Source: Clostridia bacterium
GTDB lineage: Bacteria; Bacillota; Clostridia; Christensenellales; UBA1242
Direction: 5' to 3'
NCBI GenBank assembly: GCA_016297915.1
Contig: JAEDFU010000009.1
Location: 1 to 49,899 of the forward strand
DNA length: 49,899 bases
Shown here: piece by piece, positions 32,966 to 42,377 of the stretch
Position numbering within the stretch: the first letter of the stretch is position 1
Layout of the letters: each line of letters opens with the position of its first letter
Made by a program: the position numbers and the translations under genes
The notes under the pieces: model-generated
The model's input: the letters and a program-made list of their open reading frames with translations, nothing else
What the model was told of the DNA's origin: nothing
Databases searched by the model: none

Positions 32966-34165
32966 TTACTTAGAAATCAAATAATATATCTTTTCAAGTT
33001 CCTTGGCAGACATAAGTTTTGGAACAGGATATAGCGGATTGCCCTCTGCACTTGCGTGCTTAGCAAGTTCTGCAATATCTTCTGGATTAATAAAGTCAAA
33101 TCTCTTAGGGATTCCAAAATGCTCGTTCATATCAAGGATTTTGTTTATAAACTTGCTTGCAGCAATTTGGTCACTTTCGTAAGGTCTAGCGATGCCACAA
33201 TAAACGGCTATTTGTTTGAGTTTTTTGTGAATAGTTGCTCCGTATTCGCTAAGCATGTATGGGAGGACTACTGCATTGGCAAGTCCATGTGGAGTATTGT
33301 ATTTGCCACCCAAAGAATGAGCAACAGCATGTACATAACCAACATACGAAATTGTAAATGCAACACCTGCCATATAAGATGCTTTGAGCATATGTGCTCT
33401 CGCTCTCTCGTTTTTGCCGTCGTCAAATACTTTTTCCAAATTTTCAAATATTAGTCTACAAGCCTCTAGCGAACAATGTCTTGTGTGCTCGTTTGTGGAT
33501 CTGCCGATGTACGCCTCAACAGCATGAGTAAGTGCATCCATGCCAGTTGTAGCCGTCAACATTTTTGGCAAATTAATTGTAAGTTTTGGGTCAAGAACAG
33601 CATACATTGGGATAAGTTTAAAGTCATTAATTGCATACTTAGTATGATTTTCGCTATCCGATATAACCGCAGCGACAGTAGTCTCACTGCCTGTCCCAGC
33701 CGTAGTTGGAATGGCAATAAGAAGTGGCAATGGTTTTTTGACCTTAAGAAGACCTTTCATTTTGCGAACAGTCTTAGTGGGATTGCTAACTCTAGCCCCA
33801 GTAACCTTGGCACAGTCCATAACACTACCGCCACCAAAAGCAATGATTGCTTGACAGTTATTTTCGGTGTAGAGTTTGACTGCTTCTTCTATATTATTTA
33901 TTGTTGGGTTTGGCACAGTGCCGTCGTATACACTAAGTTTTATGTCGTTTGCAGTTATGTCATCCTCCAAGGATTTGGTTAGTCCCAAATCTCTAATACC
34001 CTTGTCGGTCACGAGTAAAACATTGTTAATCTCTTTTTCCTTGAGTGTTTTGCTAATTTCCAAAACGCTATTTAGAATTTGTGGCTCTCTATATGGCATT
34101 AGCGGAATAATCCACTTAAATATTGTTTGATATGTTCGACAATACGCCTTAGAAAATATATTCAT
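32966..34165 (-). CDS. Iron-containing alcohol dehydrogenase
   Basis: The 399-residue enzyme belongs to the group III (iron) alcohol dehydrogenases, which interconvert aldehydes or ketones and alcohols with NAD(P). The nucleotide loop is GGGSVMD (111-117), and the metal ligands by family pattern are Asp210, His214, His279 and His293 (GMDALTHAVEAYIG and HAVAHSLGGKYNTPHG). GAGGAG precedes the ATG. It is the last gene of the glycogen operon, 18 bp after the GH13 gene, so a link to fermentation of the released sugars is plausible. The substrate (ethanol, butanol or a diol) cannot be told. Confidence 0.92.
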   Translation of the reverse strand: MNIFSKAYCRTYQTIFKWIIPLMPYREPQILNSVLEISKTLKEKEINNVLLVTDKGIRDLGLTKSLEDDITANDIKLSVYDGTVPNPTINNIEEAVKLYTENNCQAIIAFGGGSVMDCAKVTGARVSNPTKTVRKMKGLLKVKKPLPLLIAIPTTAGTGSETTVAAVISDSENHTKYAINDFKLIPMYAVLDPKLTINLPKMLTATTGMDALTHAVEAYIGRSTNEHTRHCSLEACRLIFENLEKVFDDGKNERARAHMLKASYMAGVAFTISYVGYVHAVAHSLGGKYNTPHGLANAVVLPYMLSEYGATIHKKLKQIAVYCGIARPYESDQIAASKFINKILDMNEHFGIPKRFDFINPEDIAELAKHASAEGNPLYPVPKLMSAKELEKIYYLISK

Positions 34166-34183
34166 AAAATACTCCTCTGTATC

Positions 34184-35995
34184 TTAAATTAAAACCAACG
34201 CCTCATCACATGGCACAGTTATTTTGCCACTAATATGCTCGTTTGTAAAGTAATTACTCATTGTACGCATGAGTGTAAACTCAAATGGTTTTTCGCCACG
34301 ATTAATAATTATTATTGCCTTAAAGTCTCCATTTTCTCTCTCGTATGCAACAACTCCGTCCTGAGCGTACTTGATATCGAGCTCGCCATTTGCAAATACT
34401 GGATTGTTGCGCAACTCACCTAGTTGCTTGTACCATTCTACAAGCTCACTATCTTCGCTACCCCAAGGATATGTTGCTCTACAATAAGGGTCACCTGTTC
34501 CCTCAAGTCCAGCCTCGTCGCCATAGAATACTGTTGGTATTCCCATTACTGTATATTGCATAATTGTGGCTAGTTTTAGAAGTTTTTTTGCTCTATCTCT
34601 TTGCTCGGGTGTAAGAGAGATATTTTGCTTAGGATTAATTCCGTCGTCGAGCCCCAAATATGTAAGAGCTCTTGCGGTGTCATGAGTATCTAATATGTTC
34701 ATAAGGTTATTTTGAATAGCCTTTGGATACTGGTCTTTGATAAGATTAATTGTATTTACAAAAGTTTTTACATCACCATGTTTAACAAAATCCAATATGG
34801 CATTTTTCATAGGATAATTTGTAACACTATCTAGGTTGCCACCAAGGAAATAATTTTTTCGCTCGTCATATGAGATTTTGCTTGATGCATCTTCCCAGAC
34901 TTCGCCTATTATCATCGCCTTTGGATTAACTCTCCTTGCAGCCTGACATATTGCATGCAAAAAGTTGTTTGTAAGCTCGTCAACAACATCTAGTCTATAT
35001 CCGCCAATGCCCATTGCCATATACTTTTCGATAATTCCATTGCGTCCGGCTATGTAGTCAAAAAATCCTGAATTTTCCTCCGTTTGTGGCAAGGTCTTAA
35101 TTCCCCACCAACAACTATAGTCGTCTGGATATTTGTTGAATGTGTACCAAGAATAATACTTGGAATTTGGGCTCTGATAAGCGCCAACTGTGCGATATCT
35201 ACCGTTTTTGTTAAAGTATACGCTATCACTTCCGGTGTGATTAAATACTCCGTCAATAATAACCGTCATGCCAAGTCTTTTTGCCTTGGCTATAAGTGTT
35301 TCAAAAAGTTCTTGGTCTCCAAACATGCTGTCTATCTTGGAGTAATCTGCCACATCGTACTTGTGGTTACTATTAGCCTCCATGATTGGACTTAGATAAA
35401 TTGTTCCAACATTCAAAGATTTGAGATATGATAATTTGTCGATTATCCCCTGAAAGTTTCCGCCATAGCAATTGAAATTGACTCTCTCGCCTGCCTCATT
35501 GTACTCAAGTTCAATAGGCTTACTCCAGTCATCAATAAGCTTAAGACCCTTTCGAGCAGTTACCTGTCCTGAGCGACAGAATCTATCTACAAATATGTGA
35601 TAAATAATGCCTTTCCTAAAATTCTTGGCAACCGAGCTTTCGCTTGCTATAACTAACTGCAAATAATTGTTTCCGCCAGGCCCCATCTTTAGATTAAAAT
35701 CATCATCCCTAACAAGTGTAAAATTACCGCTACTAGTCTCCACCTCAAAGTGATACCAATAAAAACCCGGATCGTCATACTTGACTGAGCAGGTCATATA
35801 AAAGTATCTCTCGTCAGCGTGGTCCTTGGTCATTTCAATTCGTGTATCATTCTCGCCGTCTTTGTGCATAACAAAGTACGCTAAGTTTAGTCCAATAAAC
35901 TTGGCGACCTTGAGTGTGTAAGAGACATTTGAGCCCTTAGCACACGCGCCCTTGGGCAATTTGTTGTTTATAGGATTAAAAACAAAATTTTCCAT
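34184..35995 (-). CDS. GH13 alpha-amylase/neopullulanase-type glucosidase
   Basis: The 603-residue protein has an N-terminal beta-sandwich (about 1-110, CBM34-like) followed by a GH13 barrel. Catalytic residues by motif are Asp336 (GYRLDVVDE), Glu365 (IIGEVWE) and Asp439 (LDTHD); DGVFNHTG (248-255) is conserved region I. No signal peptide is present, so it works in the cytoplasm on glycogen or maltodextrins, in keeping with its place after glgP. It is transcribed with the upstream and downstream genes, about 30 bp from glgP. Exact bond specificity (alpha-1,4 or 1,6) is not clear. Confidence 0.92.
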   Translation of the reverse strand: MENFVFNPINNKLPKGACAKGSNVSYTLKVAKFIGLNLAYFVMHKDGENDTRIEMTKDHADERYFYMTCSVKYDDPGFYWYHFEVETSSGNFTLVRDDDFNLKMGPGGNNYLQLVIASESSVAKNFRKGIIYHIFVDRFCRSGQVTARKGLKLIDDWSKPIELEYNEAGERVNFNCYGGNFQGIIDKLSYLKSLNVGTIYLSPIMEANSNHKYDVADYSKIDSMFGDQELFETLIAKAKRLGMTVIIDGVFNHTGSDSVYFNKNGRYRTVGAYQSPNSKYYSWYTFNKYPDDYSCWWGIKTLPQTEENSGFFDYIAGRNGIIEKYMAMGIGGYRLDVVDELTNNFLHAICQAARRVNPKAMIIGEVWEDASSKISYDERKNYFLGGNLDSVTNYPMKNAILDFVKHGDVKTFVNTINLIKDQYPKAIQNNLMNILDTHDTARALTYLGLDDGINPKQNISLTPEQRDRAKKLLKLATIMQYTVMGIPTVFYGDEAGLEGTGDPYCRATYPWGSEDSELVEWYKQLGELRNNPVFANGELDIKYAQDGVVAYERENGDFKAIIIINRGEKPFEFTLMRTMSNYFTNEHISGKITVPCDEALVLI

Positions 35996-36025
35996 TTTTC
36001 AAATTCCTTACTTAAAATTTGGATA

Positions 36026-38452
36026 TTATTTGATAGGTTTGAGATCCCAAATATTTTTGGCATAATCCTCAATGCTTCGGTCTGCTGCAAAAAATCCAGA
36101 GCCTGCAATGTTGCACAAACTCATCTTTGCCCACAAGCCATAATCCTTGTATGCCTCATCCATTTGATAGTATCCGTCCATGTAACTATCAAAGTCGATT
36201 AGACACATATATGGGTCTGGTCTGTTACCCTCAATTAAGTATCTTGCAATGTCGTCAAACTTCTCGCCGTCAAACCCAACTTTGAGCATATCAATGACTT
36301 TGTGAACTCTAGGGTTCTTTTCGTAAATCTCGCTAGGTCTATATCCCACCTTCCAAGCATTATCAACTTGTTCGGCAGACAAACCAAATATAAACATATT
36401 GTCCATGCCAACGCATTCGCTCATCTCAACATTAGCACCGTCAAAAGTACCAAGGGTTAGCGCTCCATTGATCATAAACTTCATATTACCAGTTCCGCTC
36501 GCCTCTTTGCCAGCAAGACTTATTTGCTCACTAACCTCGGTCGCAGGAATAATTTTTTCAGCCAAACTCACATTATAGTTCTCAAGGAATACCACTCTCA
36601 ATTTGGCAGAAACCACAGGGTTTTTGTCAATTTCTTGAGACAATTTGCAAATAAGCTTGATTATTCGCTTGGCCATGTAGTATTTTGATGCTGACTTGCC
36701 TCCAAAGAAAAATACTTGTGGAGTAACTTCTTTGTTTGGGTTTTCGAGCAGTTCTGAGTAGAGATAAATAATTTTTAGGACATTAAGCAGTTGCCTTTTG
36801 TACTCATGAATTCTCTTGACATGGACATCAAATCTCATATTTGGGTCAATAATTATTCCTCTTGACTTTCGCAAGTAATCGCAAAAGTCTTTTTTGTTTT
36901 TGAGTTTGATTTTGTTGAGTTTGCTAAGCATTGATTTGTCCTCAGCATATTTGCTGAGTTTACGCAAATCACTTGCGTCATAATAATAGTTAGTGCCTAT
37001 ACAACTATCTATAAGTTCGGCAAGTCTTGGATTGGATTGACACATCCATCGCCTATGCGCAATTCCATTAGTAACATTAGTAAACTTGTTTGGATATAGT
37101 CTATCAAAGTCCTTAAACAAACTAGTCCTTATTATCTCGCTGTGCAATTTGCTTACGCCATTGACATGGTTACTGCCGATAACAGATAGGTTTGCCATTC
37201 GCACCTGTCCTTGGCTTACTATTGACATCTTCTCAATTGTAGCAAGGTCAAATTGGTCGGACTTGTTGTCTATTAGGTCTTTTGTAAATCTTCGGTCGAT
37301 TTCTTTGACAATCTGATAAATTCTTGGGAGGATGGTTCTAAACAAATTCTCATCCCATTTTTCGAGTGCTTCCATAAGCACAGTATGGTTGGTGTAATTA
37401 ATAGTATTGGTTACAAGTTTCCATGCACTATTCCACTCCCAGCCATAATCATCCATTAGTATTCTCATAAGCTCAGGAATACAAAGTGCCGGATGAGTAT
37501 CATTAATATGAATAACCGTCATATCAGATAGAGTGCTTAGATTCTTGTATCTTTTGATATGTGTTGAAACAATATTTTGTAGTGCACTCGACACCAAAAA
37601 ATACTGTTGTTTTAATCTCAAGGTTTTGCCCTCGTAATGGTCGTCTGCTGGATACAAAACTTTGCTTATCATCTCGATTTCGCTTGCCTCAGCAACAGCC
37701 TTGACATAAGCACCTTGACTAAAGCTATTAAGGTCAAACTGATTGATACTCTTGGCTTCCCAAAGCCTTAGTACTGCCACTCCCTGGCTATCATAACCAC
37801 TAAGGACCATATCATAAGGCACAGCTTGCACCTCGGTATAATTCTCATATGTTGGCACAAGTTTGCCATCGACCATATTCTCAATTACATTTCCGCCAAA
37901 TCTAACAATGACACTTTTTTCTTGTCTTTTTTGTAGCCAAAAATCACCGGTAGAACGCCAGCTATCAGTTAGTTCGATTTGTTCGCCGTCAACTATTTTT
38001 TGTTTGAATAGTCCGTACTCGTAGAGGATACTATGCCCTAGGCTTGGCAAGTTTAGGGTAGCAAGGCTATCCATAAAACATGCCGCAAGTCTGCCAAGTC
38101 CGCCATTGCCAAGACCGGCATCGTTTTCGACCTCGTACACATCCTCAATGTCAATGTTGATACTCTTGAGGATTTTAGCATAAATTCTGTCAAGTCCTAG
38201 ATTAAATAGTGTGGACTTTAGGTTTCGTCCCAACAAGAACTCCATGCATAGATAGTGCATTCGCTTGCCACTATTTTTGGCAACTTTGCTATGGAATTTC
38301 TCACGCAAATCAAATAATATGTCGTGAGAAATCATAGCAAGAACCTTGTACAAGTCCTTAGTGCCAGCCTCTTTGAGGCTTAATTCGGAATATTTTTTTA
38401 AATTCTCTTCAAGCAGTGCTAGTGCTTTTTGCTCGGTCATTTTGGTGCTCAA
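36026..38452 (-). CDS. glgP: Glycogen phosphorylase
   Basis: The 808-residue GT35 enzyme releases glucose-1-phosphate from glycogen ends. The PLP lysine is Lys658 in EASGTGNMKFMINGALTLGT, and NDAGLGNGGLGRLAACF (110-126) is the conserved N-terminal signature. Length is normal. It lies 11 bp after glgA in the operon, with the GH13 gene about 30 bp further on. Having both glgA and glgP in one transcript suggests turnover is set by allosteric control and not by separate expression. Confidence 0.96.
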   Translation of the reverse strand: MSTKMTEQKALALLEENLKKYSELSLKEAGTKDLYKVLAMISHDILFDLREKFHSKVAKNSGKRMHYLCMEFLLGRNLKSTLFNLGLDRIYAKILKSINIDIEDVYEVENDAGLGNGGLGRLAACFMDSLATLNLPSLGHSILYEYGLFKQKIVDGEQIELTDSWRSTGDFWLQKRQEKSVIVRFGGNVIENMVDGKLVPTYENYTEVQAVPYDMVLSGYDSQGVAVLRLWEAKSINQFDLNSFSQGAYVKAVAEASEIEMISKVLYPADDHYEGKTLRLKQQYFLVSSALQNIVSTHIKRYKNLSTLSDMTVIHINDTHPALCIPELMRILMDDYGWEWNSAWKLVTNTINYTNHTVLMEALEKWDENLFRTILPRIYQIVKEIDRRFTKDLIDNKSDQFDLATIEKMSIVSQGQVRMANLSVIGSNHVNGVSKLHSEIIRTSLFKDFDRLYPNKFTNVTNGIAHRRWMCQSNPRLAELIDSCIGTNYYYDASDLRKLSKYAEDKSMLSKLNKIKLKNKKDFCDYLRKSRGIIIDPNMRFDVHVKRIHEYKRQLLNVLKIIYLYSELLENPNKEVTPQVFFFGGKSASKYYMAKRIIKLICKLSQEIDKNPVVSAKLRVVFLENYNVSLAEKIIPATEVSEQISLAGKEASGTGNMKFMINGALTLGTFDGANVEMSECVGMDNMFIFGLSAEQVDNAWKVGYRPSEIYEKNPRVHKVIDMLKVGFDGEKFDDIARYLIEGNRPDPYMCLIDFDSYMDGYYQMDEAYKDYGLWAKMSLCNIAGSGFFAADRSIEDYAKNIWDLKPIK

Positions 38453-38463
38453 AAATTCTCTCC

Positions 38464-41400
38464 TTAAATTAGAGACTTGTATAGTTCAATATATTTTTTG
38501 GCAGATTTTTGCCAACTGAAGTCGGTCGTCATGCATATTCGCATTTTGGCTCTCCAGCCATTTTCGTCTCTATAATCTTGTATTGCTCTCTTTACTTGGT
38601 TTAGTAAGTCATTTGGATTGTAGTTTGCAAAGGTGTAACCATTTCCGCCCTCTACACATCCAAAGTCCTTGATAGTGTCTCTTAGTCCACCAACTTCTCT
38701 TACAACCGGAATAGACCCATATCTGCTTGCAATCATTTGAGATATTCCGCAAGGTTCTATTTTGCTTGGCATTAGGAATATATCGCTTGCAGCATATGCT
38801 TTTCGTGCGTATTCATTGGAATACTTGTCAACCATCGCTCTAACTTTGGTTGGATATTTGTTCTCCAAATACTTGAAGTAATCAATATATCTTGAGTCTC
38901 CAGTACCTACGACTACTAGTTGTACATCGTTTTGGAGGACATCTTCCATAATCTTGGTTATAAGGTCAATACCCTTGTGACTGACAAGTCTTGATACAAC
39001 GGCAAGCATTGGTGTTCTGCCGTCGACTGGAAGTCCTAGTTCGTCTTGCCAAATCTTTTTGTTAAGAACTTTTTGCTCAAGGGTGTCTACATCGTAATTT
39101 TTGTAAATTATGCTATCGGTTGCTGGATTATAAAAGTCATAATCTATACCATTAAGTATGCCAGATAGTTTGTATTCGTTACGAATAACTATGTGATGCA
39201 AACCTCTACTACAATATGGTTGTTTTAGATTATCGCAATAGCTATCCGAAACTGTTGTAAACTTGTCGCTAAATTGAATAGCAGCTTTGGTTAAGTTAAT
39301 ATCGCCGTTGTACTCAAGGTCATTTTTGAATCTAGAATCTATTCCAAACAAATCCTTAAGATTTTCCATTCCGTATATGCCTTGATACTCAACATTGTGG
39401 ATTGTATAAATGTTTTTGATTTTGTAATATCTAAAGTCTGACCAGTTGCCAGTCTTGATGTATGTACTTACAAGTGCCGATTGCCAATCATTGCAATGGA
39501 TAATATCTGGGAAGAAATTAATCATTGGCAAACTCTCAACAATTGCCTTACAGAAATATCCAAATCTCTCACCGTCATCATAATAGCCATATATCTGACT
39601 ACGCTTAAAGTATCTCTCGTTATCAACAAAGTAATAAGTAACTCCGTCAAGATTGTATCTAAATAGTCCACAATATTCTTGTCTCCAAGATAGATGAACC
39701 GTAAAGTTACCTATATACTCAAGTTTGTCTCCATATGCGGCCTTGATTTGACCATAGAGTGGCAAAATCACTCTTATATCTACGCCGTCAAGCTTTGCAA
39801 TAGCCTTAGGCAAACTTCCAGCAACATCGCCAAGTCCACCAGTTGCTACAAATGGTTGACATTCACTCGCAACATAAAGCACTTTGATATTTTCTTTTTC
39901 CTTAGTCGCTTCGACAGGTTTTTGTTGCAAGCCAAACACTGTGTAAATAAGTTCCATATCGTCACGCTTAGGGTCTTGAGGTTTTTCCAAATCCTCTTTG
40001 ACTTGTTGCTCGGTAGGCACAGCATTTGCAATATCTTTGTTAAAATTTAGGTCTCCAACATCCTTGCCACTTGCGTCATCATATACGCTCATAAATTCGT
40101 CGGTCTGTTTGTTCTTTTTGTCCTCGTCTGACAAATAAAAGTAATTTGTCTTGTCTGCTTTGGCTTTTTCGGACTCAACAATATACTCAATATCCCCATC
40201 ATTGAGTGCAACATTGCTATCAAGCAAACTAGACTTGCCGTTAAGGTCAATTCCAAGTGCGTCACAAAGGACTTGTTGGTCTTTGTCAATATCACTATTT
40301 TCCTTGGATTCTTGTGTCTCCTTTGGTGCGCCTACTTTTTGTTCATCATTAATTTCTTGAATCTTTGGCTCTTCAAGGTCTTCACCCTCATGATAGTTTT
40401 GGATATCGTCGTCAATTGCGTTTTGGATTTTGATATCTTTGTCAATATCACTTATAAGGCTATCCGCAACACTCTCTGCATGCTCGTCATATTTTGGAGT
40501 TTCTTGGGTCATCTCATTTTGGCTGGATGTAAGATTGCTTATGATATCAAGTGCCTTGTTGAGTGTGTCATTTGATGACGCTGGTGTAGGTTCTTTGACA
40601 GGTTCTTCCAAGCTTTTTGATTTGAGTTCATTTAGCAAGTTTTCTTGTAGTCTTGCCATTTCGTTATAAAACTCTTGTTTGGAGATAGCGTCTTTGCCCT
40701 CATTCTCTGTGTTGATTTCGGGTTTAATCTCCTCACCAAGCACATCAATCTTGCTCTCTGGCAACTGACTCTTGTCCATATACATAACACTATCGTTATT
40801 GTCGTCAGTCTCGACTGGAATATTTGAGCTTACGATATAATCGTCAAGATCGTCATCACTAGACAAGTTATAAACATCTTCGCTTTGAACATAATCTTCG
40901 TTTGTCTCAGTCTTAGCGTCCTCAGACATATTTTCCTCAACATTATTGTCAATCATCTCGTCGTCTTCGAGAGTTTGTTTGTAAGAACTTTCGTGCTCTG
41001 GCTCAGTCTCAGATGTCTCCTCTTGTTGCTCCTCATCAATTTTACGAGGCTCAATTACATCTTCGCTATCACCTTTTTCGCTATTTGGAGTTACATATCT
41101 ATCTTCGTCCAAATCATCTTCGTCATTTAGTGCATTGTATAAGTCTCTAAAACTTGTATCTTGCACTGGTTCTTGCTCTTGCTCTGTTTTGTTTTCCTCT
41201 TCTTGGTCTTGCTCAACAACTTCATCACGAGTAGTCATCTCCCCACCAAAGATATCTTCATATGCCTGTTTTTGGCTTTCGTAATCGTTTAATTTTGGGG
41301 TTTCTATAGTTTCTTCTTGCTCGTCTTCTGACTTATTATACTCGTCAATCTTTTGTTGTTTGCGTTTGTAGTAATCGGCAATCTTTTGGTCAAGTTCGTT

Positions 41401-42375
41401 GTTTCTGGAGTTAAATTCCTCAAGGTCTCTATCAAATCTATTTTTGTAAGTATCAGCATTTGGAGTAGCATTTTGAGCAGTATCAGACTTTTCTGTCCCA
41501 GCAGTCTCGCCCTCTTGAGCACTCTCTTGCTTAGACGCAACATCACCCTCACTTACTGAGTCTGACGCATCACTATTTTGTTCACGAGCTAGTACTTGTT
41601 GTAATTGGTCGTCGGTTATATCCGAACTCTCAGCATTTTCATCTAGTAGCGAGCCTGTAAACAATTTTTCGTACTCAAGTTGCTCTTTGTTTAGATTATC
41701 TTTTTCCTTGTTTACTTTGTTTTTGTTGACCATATCAAGTAGCGACTTAGCTGTAACTTGTGGGTCCTCGTGCAAGTACTCACTTATATCTGTGCCACCT
41801 GCAAAGATAGTATCTCTAATAGCGTTGATAAGTTCAACATTTCTAGGATTGCTCATATCTATTGCTGGTGCTTGTTTTATTGGCTTTACAACTTTTTTGT
41901 CCTTGATTAGTCTTAGTTTGTCTGCAATCTTTTTTACTTCAGACTTTTTATCGAGTTTTTTGACCTCGGCACTCTTAGGCTGTGCCTTCGTCTTTTTGGT
42001 CTCACTCTCGGCTTTCTTTTTGGTGCTTGCTTTGGTAGTTTTGGTTGTATTGGATTTGGTGGACTTAGTAGTCTTGGTTGTTTTCTTGGCCTTTGTGGTG
42101 GACTCTTGTTTGCTTGACTTTTTGGCAGGTGCTTTTTTGCTATTTAGATATTTATTAATAGCATCTTTGCCCTCAAAAAGTGAAGTTCGAGTATCTTCCT
42201 CTAACCTCTTAACATCGTCCTTGATTTTTTGGTCTTGAGTTTCCTCAATATCTGGCTCATCCAATTCAATTCTAGGCCTTGCCATTCGTTTTGGTCTCTC
42301 GACCCCTTCTTTGACACCGTCAATCTTTTTTGTACGATTGACAATATCCATTAAGTCGTTATATGTCTTATCCAT
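38464..42375 (-). CDS. glgA: Glycogen synthase (GT5) with an 828-residue disordered N-terminal extension
   Basis: The last 475 residues (829-1303) are a full GlgA, which builds alpha-1,4-glucan from ADP-glucose: VLYVASECQPF start, GGLGDVAGSLPK, HCNDWQSA, and the PSKIEPCGISQ donor-site motif. The family KTGGL lysine is Ala (VATGGL). The first 828 residues are low complexity: a Lys/Thr/Ser-rich block (about 80-135) like histone H1 tails, a short ordered patch (about 172-215), then long Asp/Glu/Gln/Ser stretches with possible coiled coils. One frame runs through with no stop and no convincing internal ribosome site before the GT5 part. The ATG lies 2 bp past the glgB stop. No precedent known to me. 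Confidence 0.9.
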   Translation of the reverse strand: MDKTYNDLMDIVNRTKKIDGVKEGVERPKRMARPRIELDEPDIEETQDQKIKDDVKRLEEDTRTSLFEGKDAINKYLNSKKAPAKKSSKQESTTKAKKTTKTTKSTKSNTTKTTKASTKKKAESETKKTKAQPKSAEVKKLDKKSEVKKIADKLRLIKDKKVVKPIKQAPAIDMSNPRNVELINAIRDTIFAGGTDISEYLHEDPQVTAKSLLDMVNKNKVNKEKDNLNKEQLEYEKLFTGSLLDENAESSDITDDQLQQVLAREQNSDASDSVSEGDVASKQESAQEGETAGTEKSDTAQNATPNADTYKNRFDRDLEEFNSRNNELDQKIADYYKRKQQKIDEYNKSEDEQEETIETPKLNDYESQKQAYEDIFGGEMTTRDEVVEQDQEEENKTEQEQEPVQDTSFRDLYNALNDEDDLDEDRYVTPNSEKGDSEDVIEPRKIDEEQQEETSETEPEHESSYKQTLEDDEMIDNNVEENMSEDAKTETNEDYVQSEDVYNLSSDDDLDDYIVSSNIPVETDDNNDSVMYMDKSQLPESKIDVLGEEIKPEINTENEGKDAISKQEFYNEMARLQENLLNELKSKSLEEPVKEPTPASSNDTLNKALDIISNLTSSQNEMTQETPKYDEHAESVADSLISDIDKDIKIQNAIDDDIQNYHEGEDLEEPKIQEINDEQKVGAPKETQESKENSDIDKDQQVLCDALGIDLNGKSSLLDSNVALNDGDIEYIVESEKAKADKTNYFYLSDEDKKNKQTDEFMSVYDDASGKDVGDLNFNKDIANAVPTEQQVKEDLEKPQDPKRDDMELIYTVFGLQQKPVEATKEKENIKVLYVASECQPFVATGGLGDVAGSLPKAIAKLDGVDIRVILPLYGQIKAAYGDKLEYIGNFTVHLSWRQEYCGLFRYNLDGVTYYFVDNERYFKRSQIYGYYDDGERFGYFCKAIVESLPMINFFPDIIHCNDWQSALVSTYIKTGNWSDFRYYKIKNIYTIHNVEYQGIYGMENLKDLFGIDSRFKNDLEYNGDINLTKAAIQFSDKFTTVSDSYCDNLKQPYCSRGLHHIVIRNEYKLSGILNGIDYDFYNPATDSIIYKNYDVDTLEQKVLNKKIWQDELGLPVDGRTPMLAVVSRLVSHKGIDLITKIMEDVLQNDVQLVVVGTGDSRYIDYFKYLENKYPTKVRAMVDKYSNEYARKAYAASDIFLMPSKIEPCGISQMIASRYGSIPVVREVGGLRDTIKDFGCVEGGNGYTFANYNPNDLLNQVKRAIQDYRDENGWRAKMRICMTTDFSWQKSAKKYIELYKSLI

Positions 42376-42377
42376 AA

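Noticed and set aside
38806..39900. Separate glgA gene with an internal start
   Set aside because: The frame is continuous and no Shine-Dalgarno sequence was found before the methionine near residue 807, so the long fusion is preferred.
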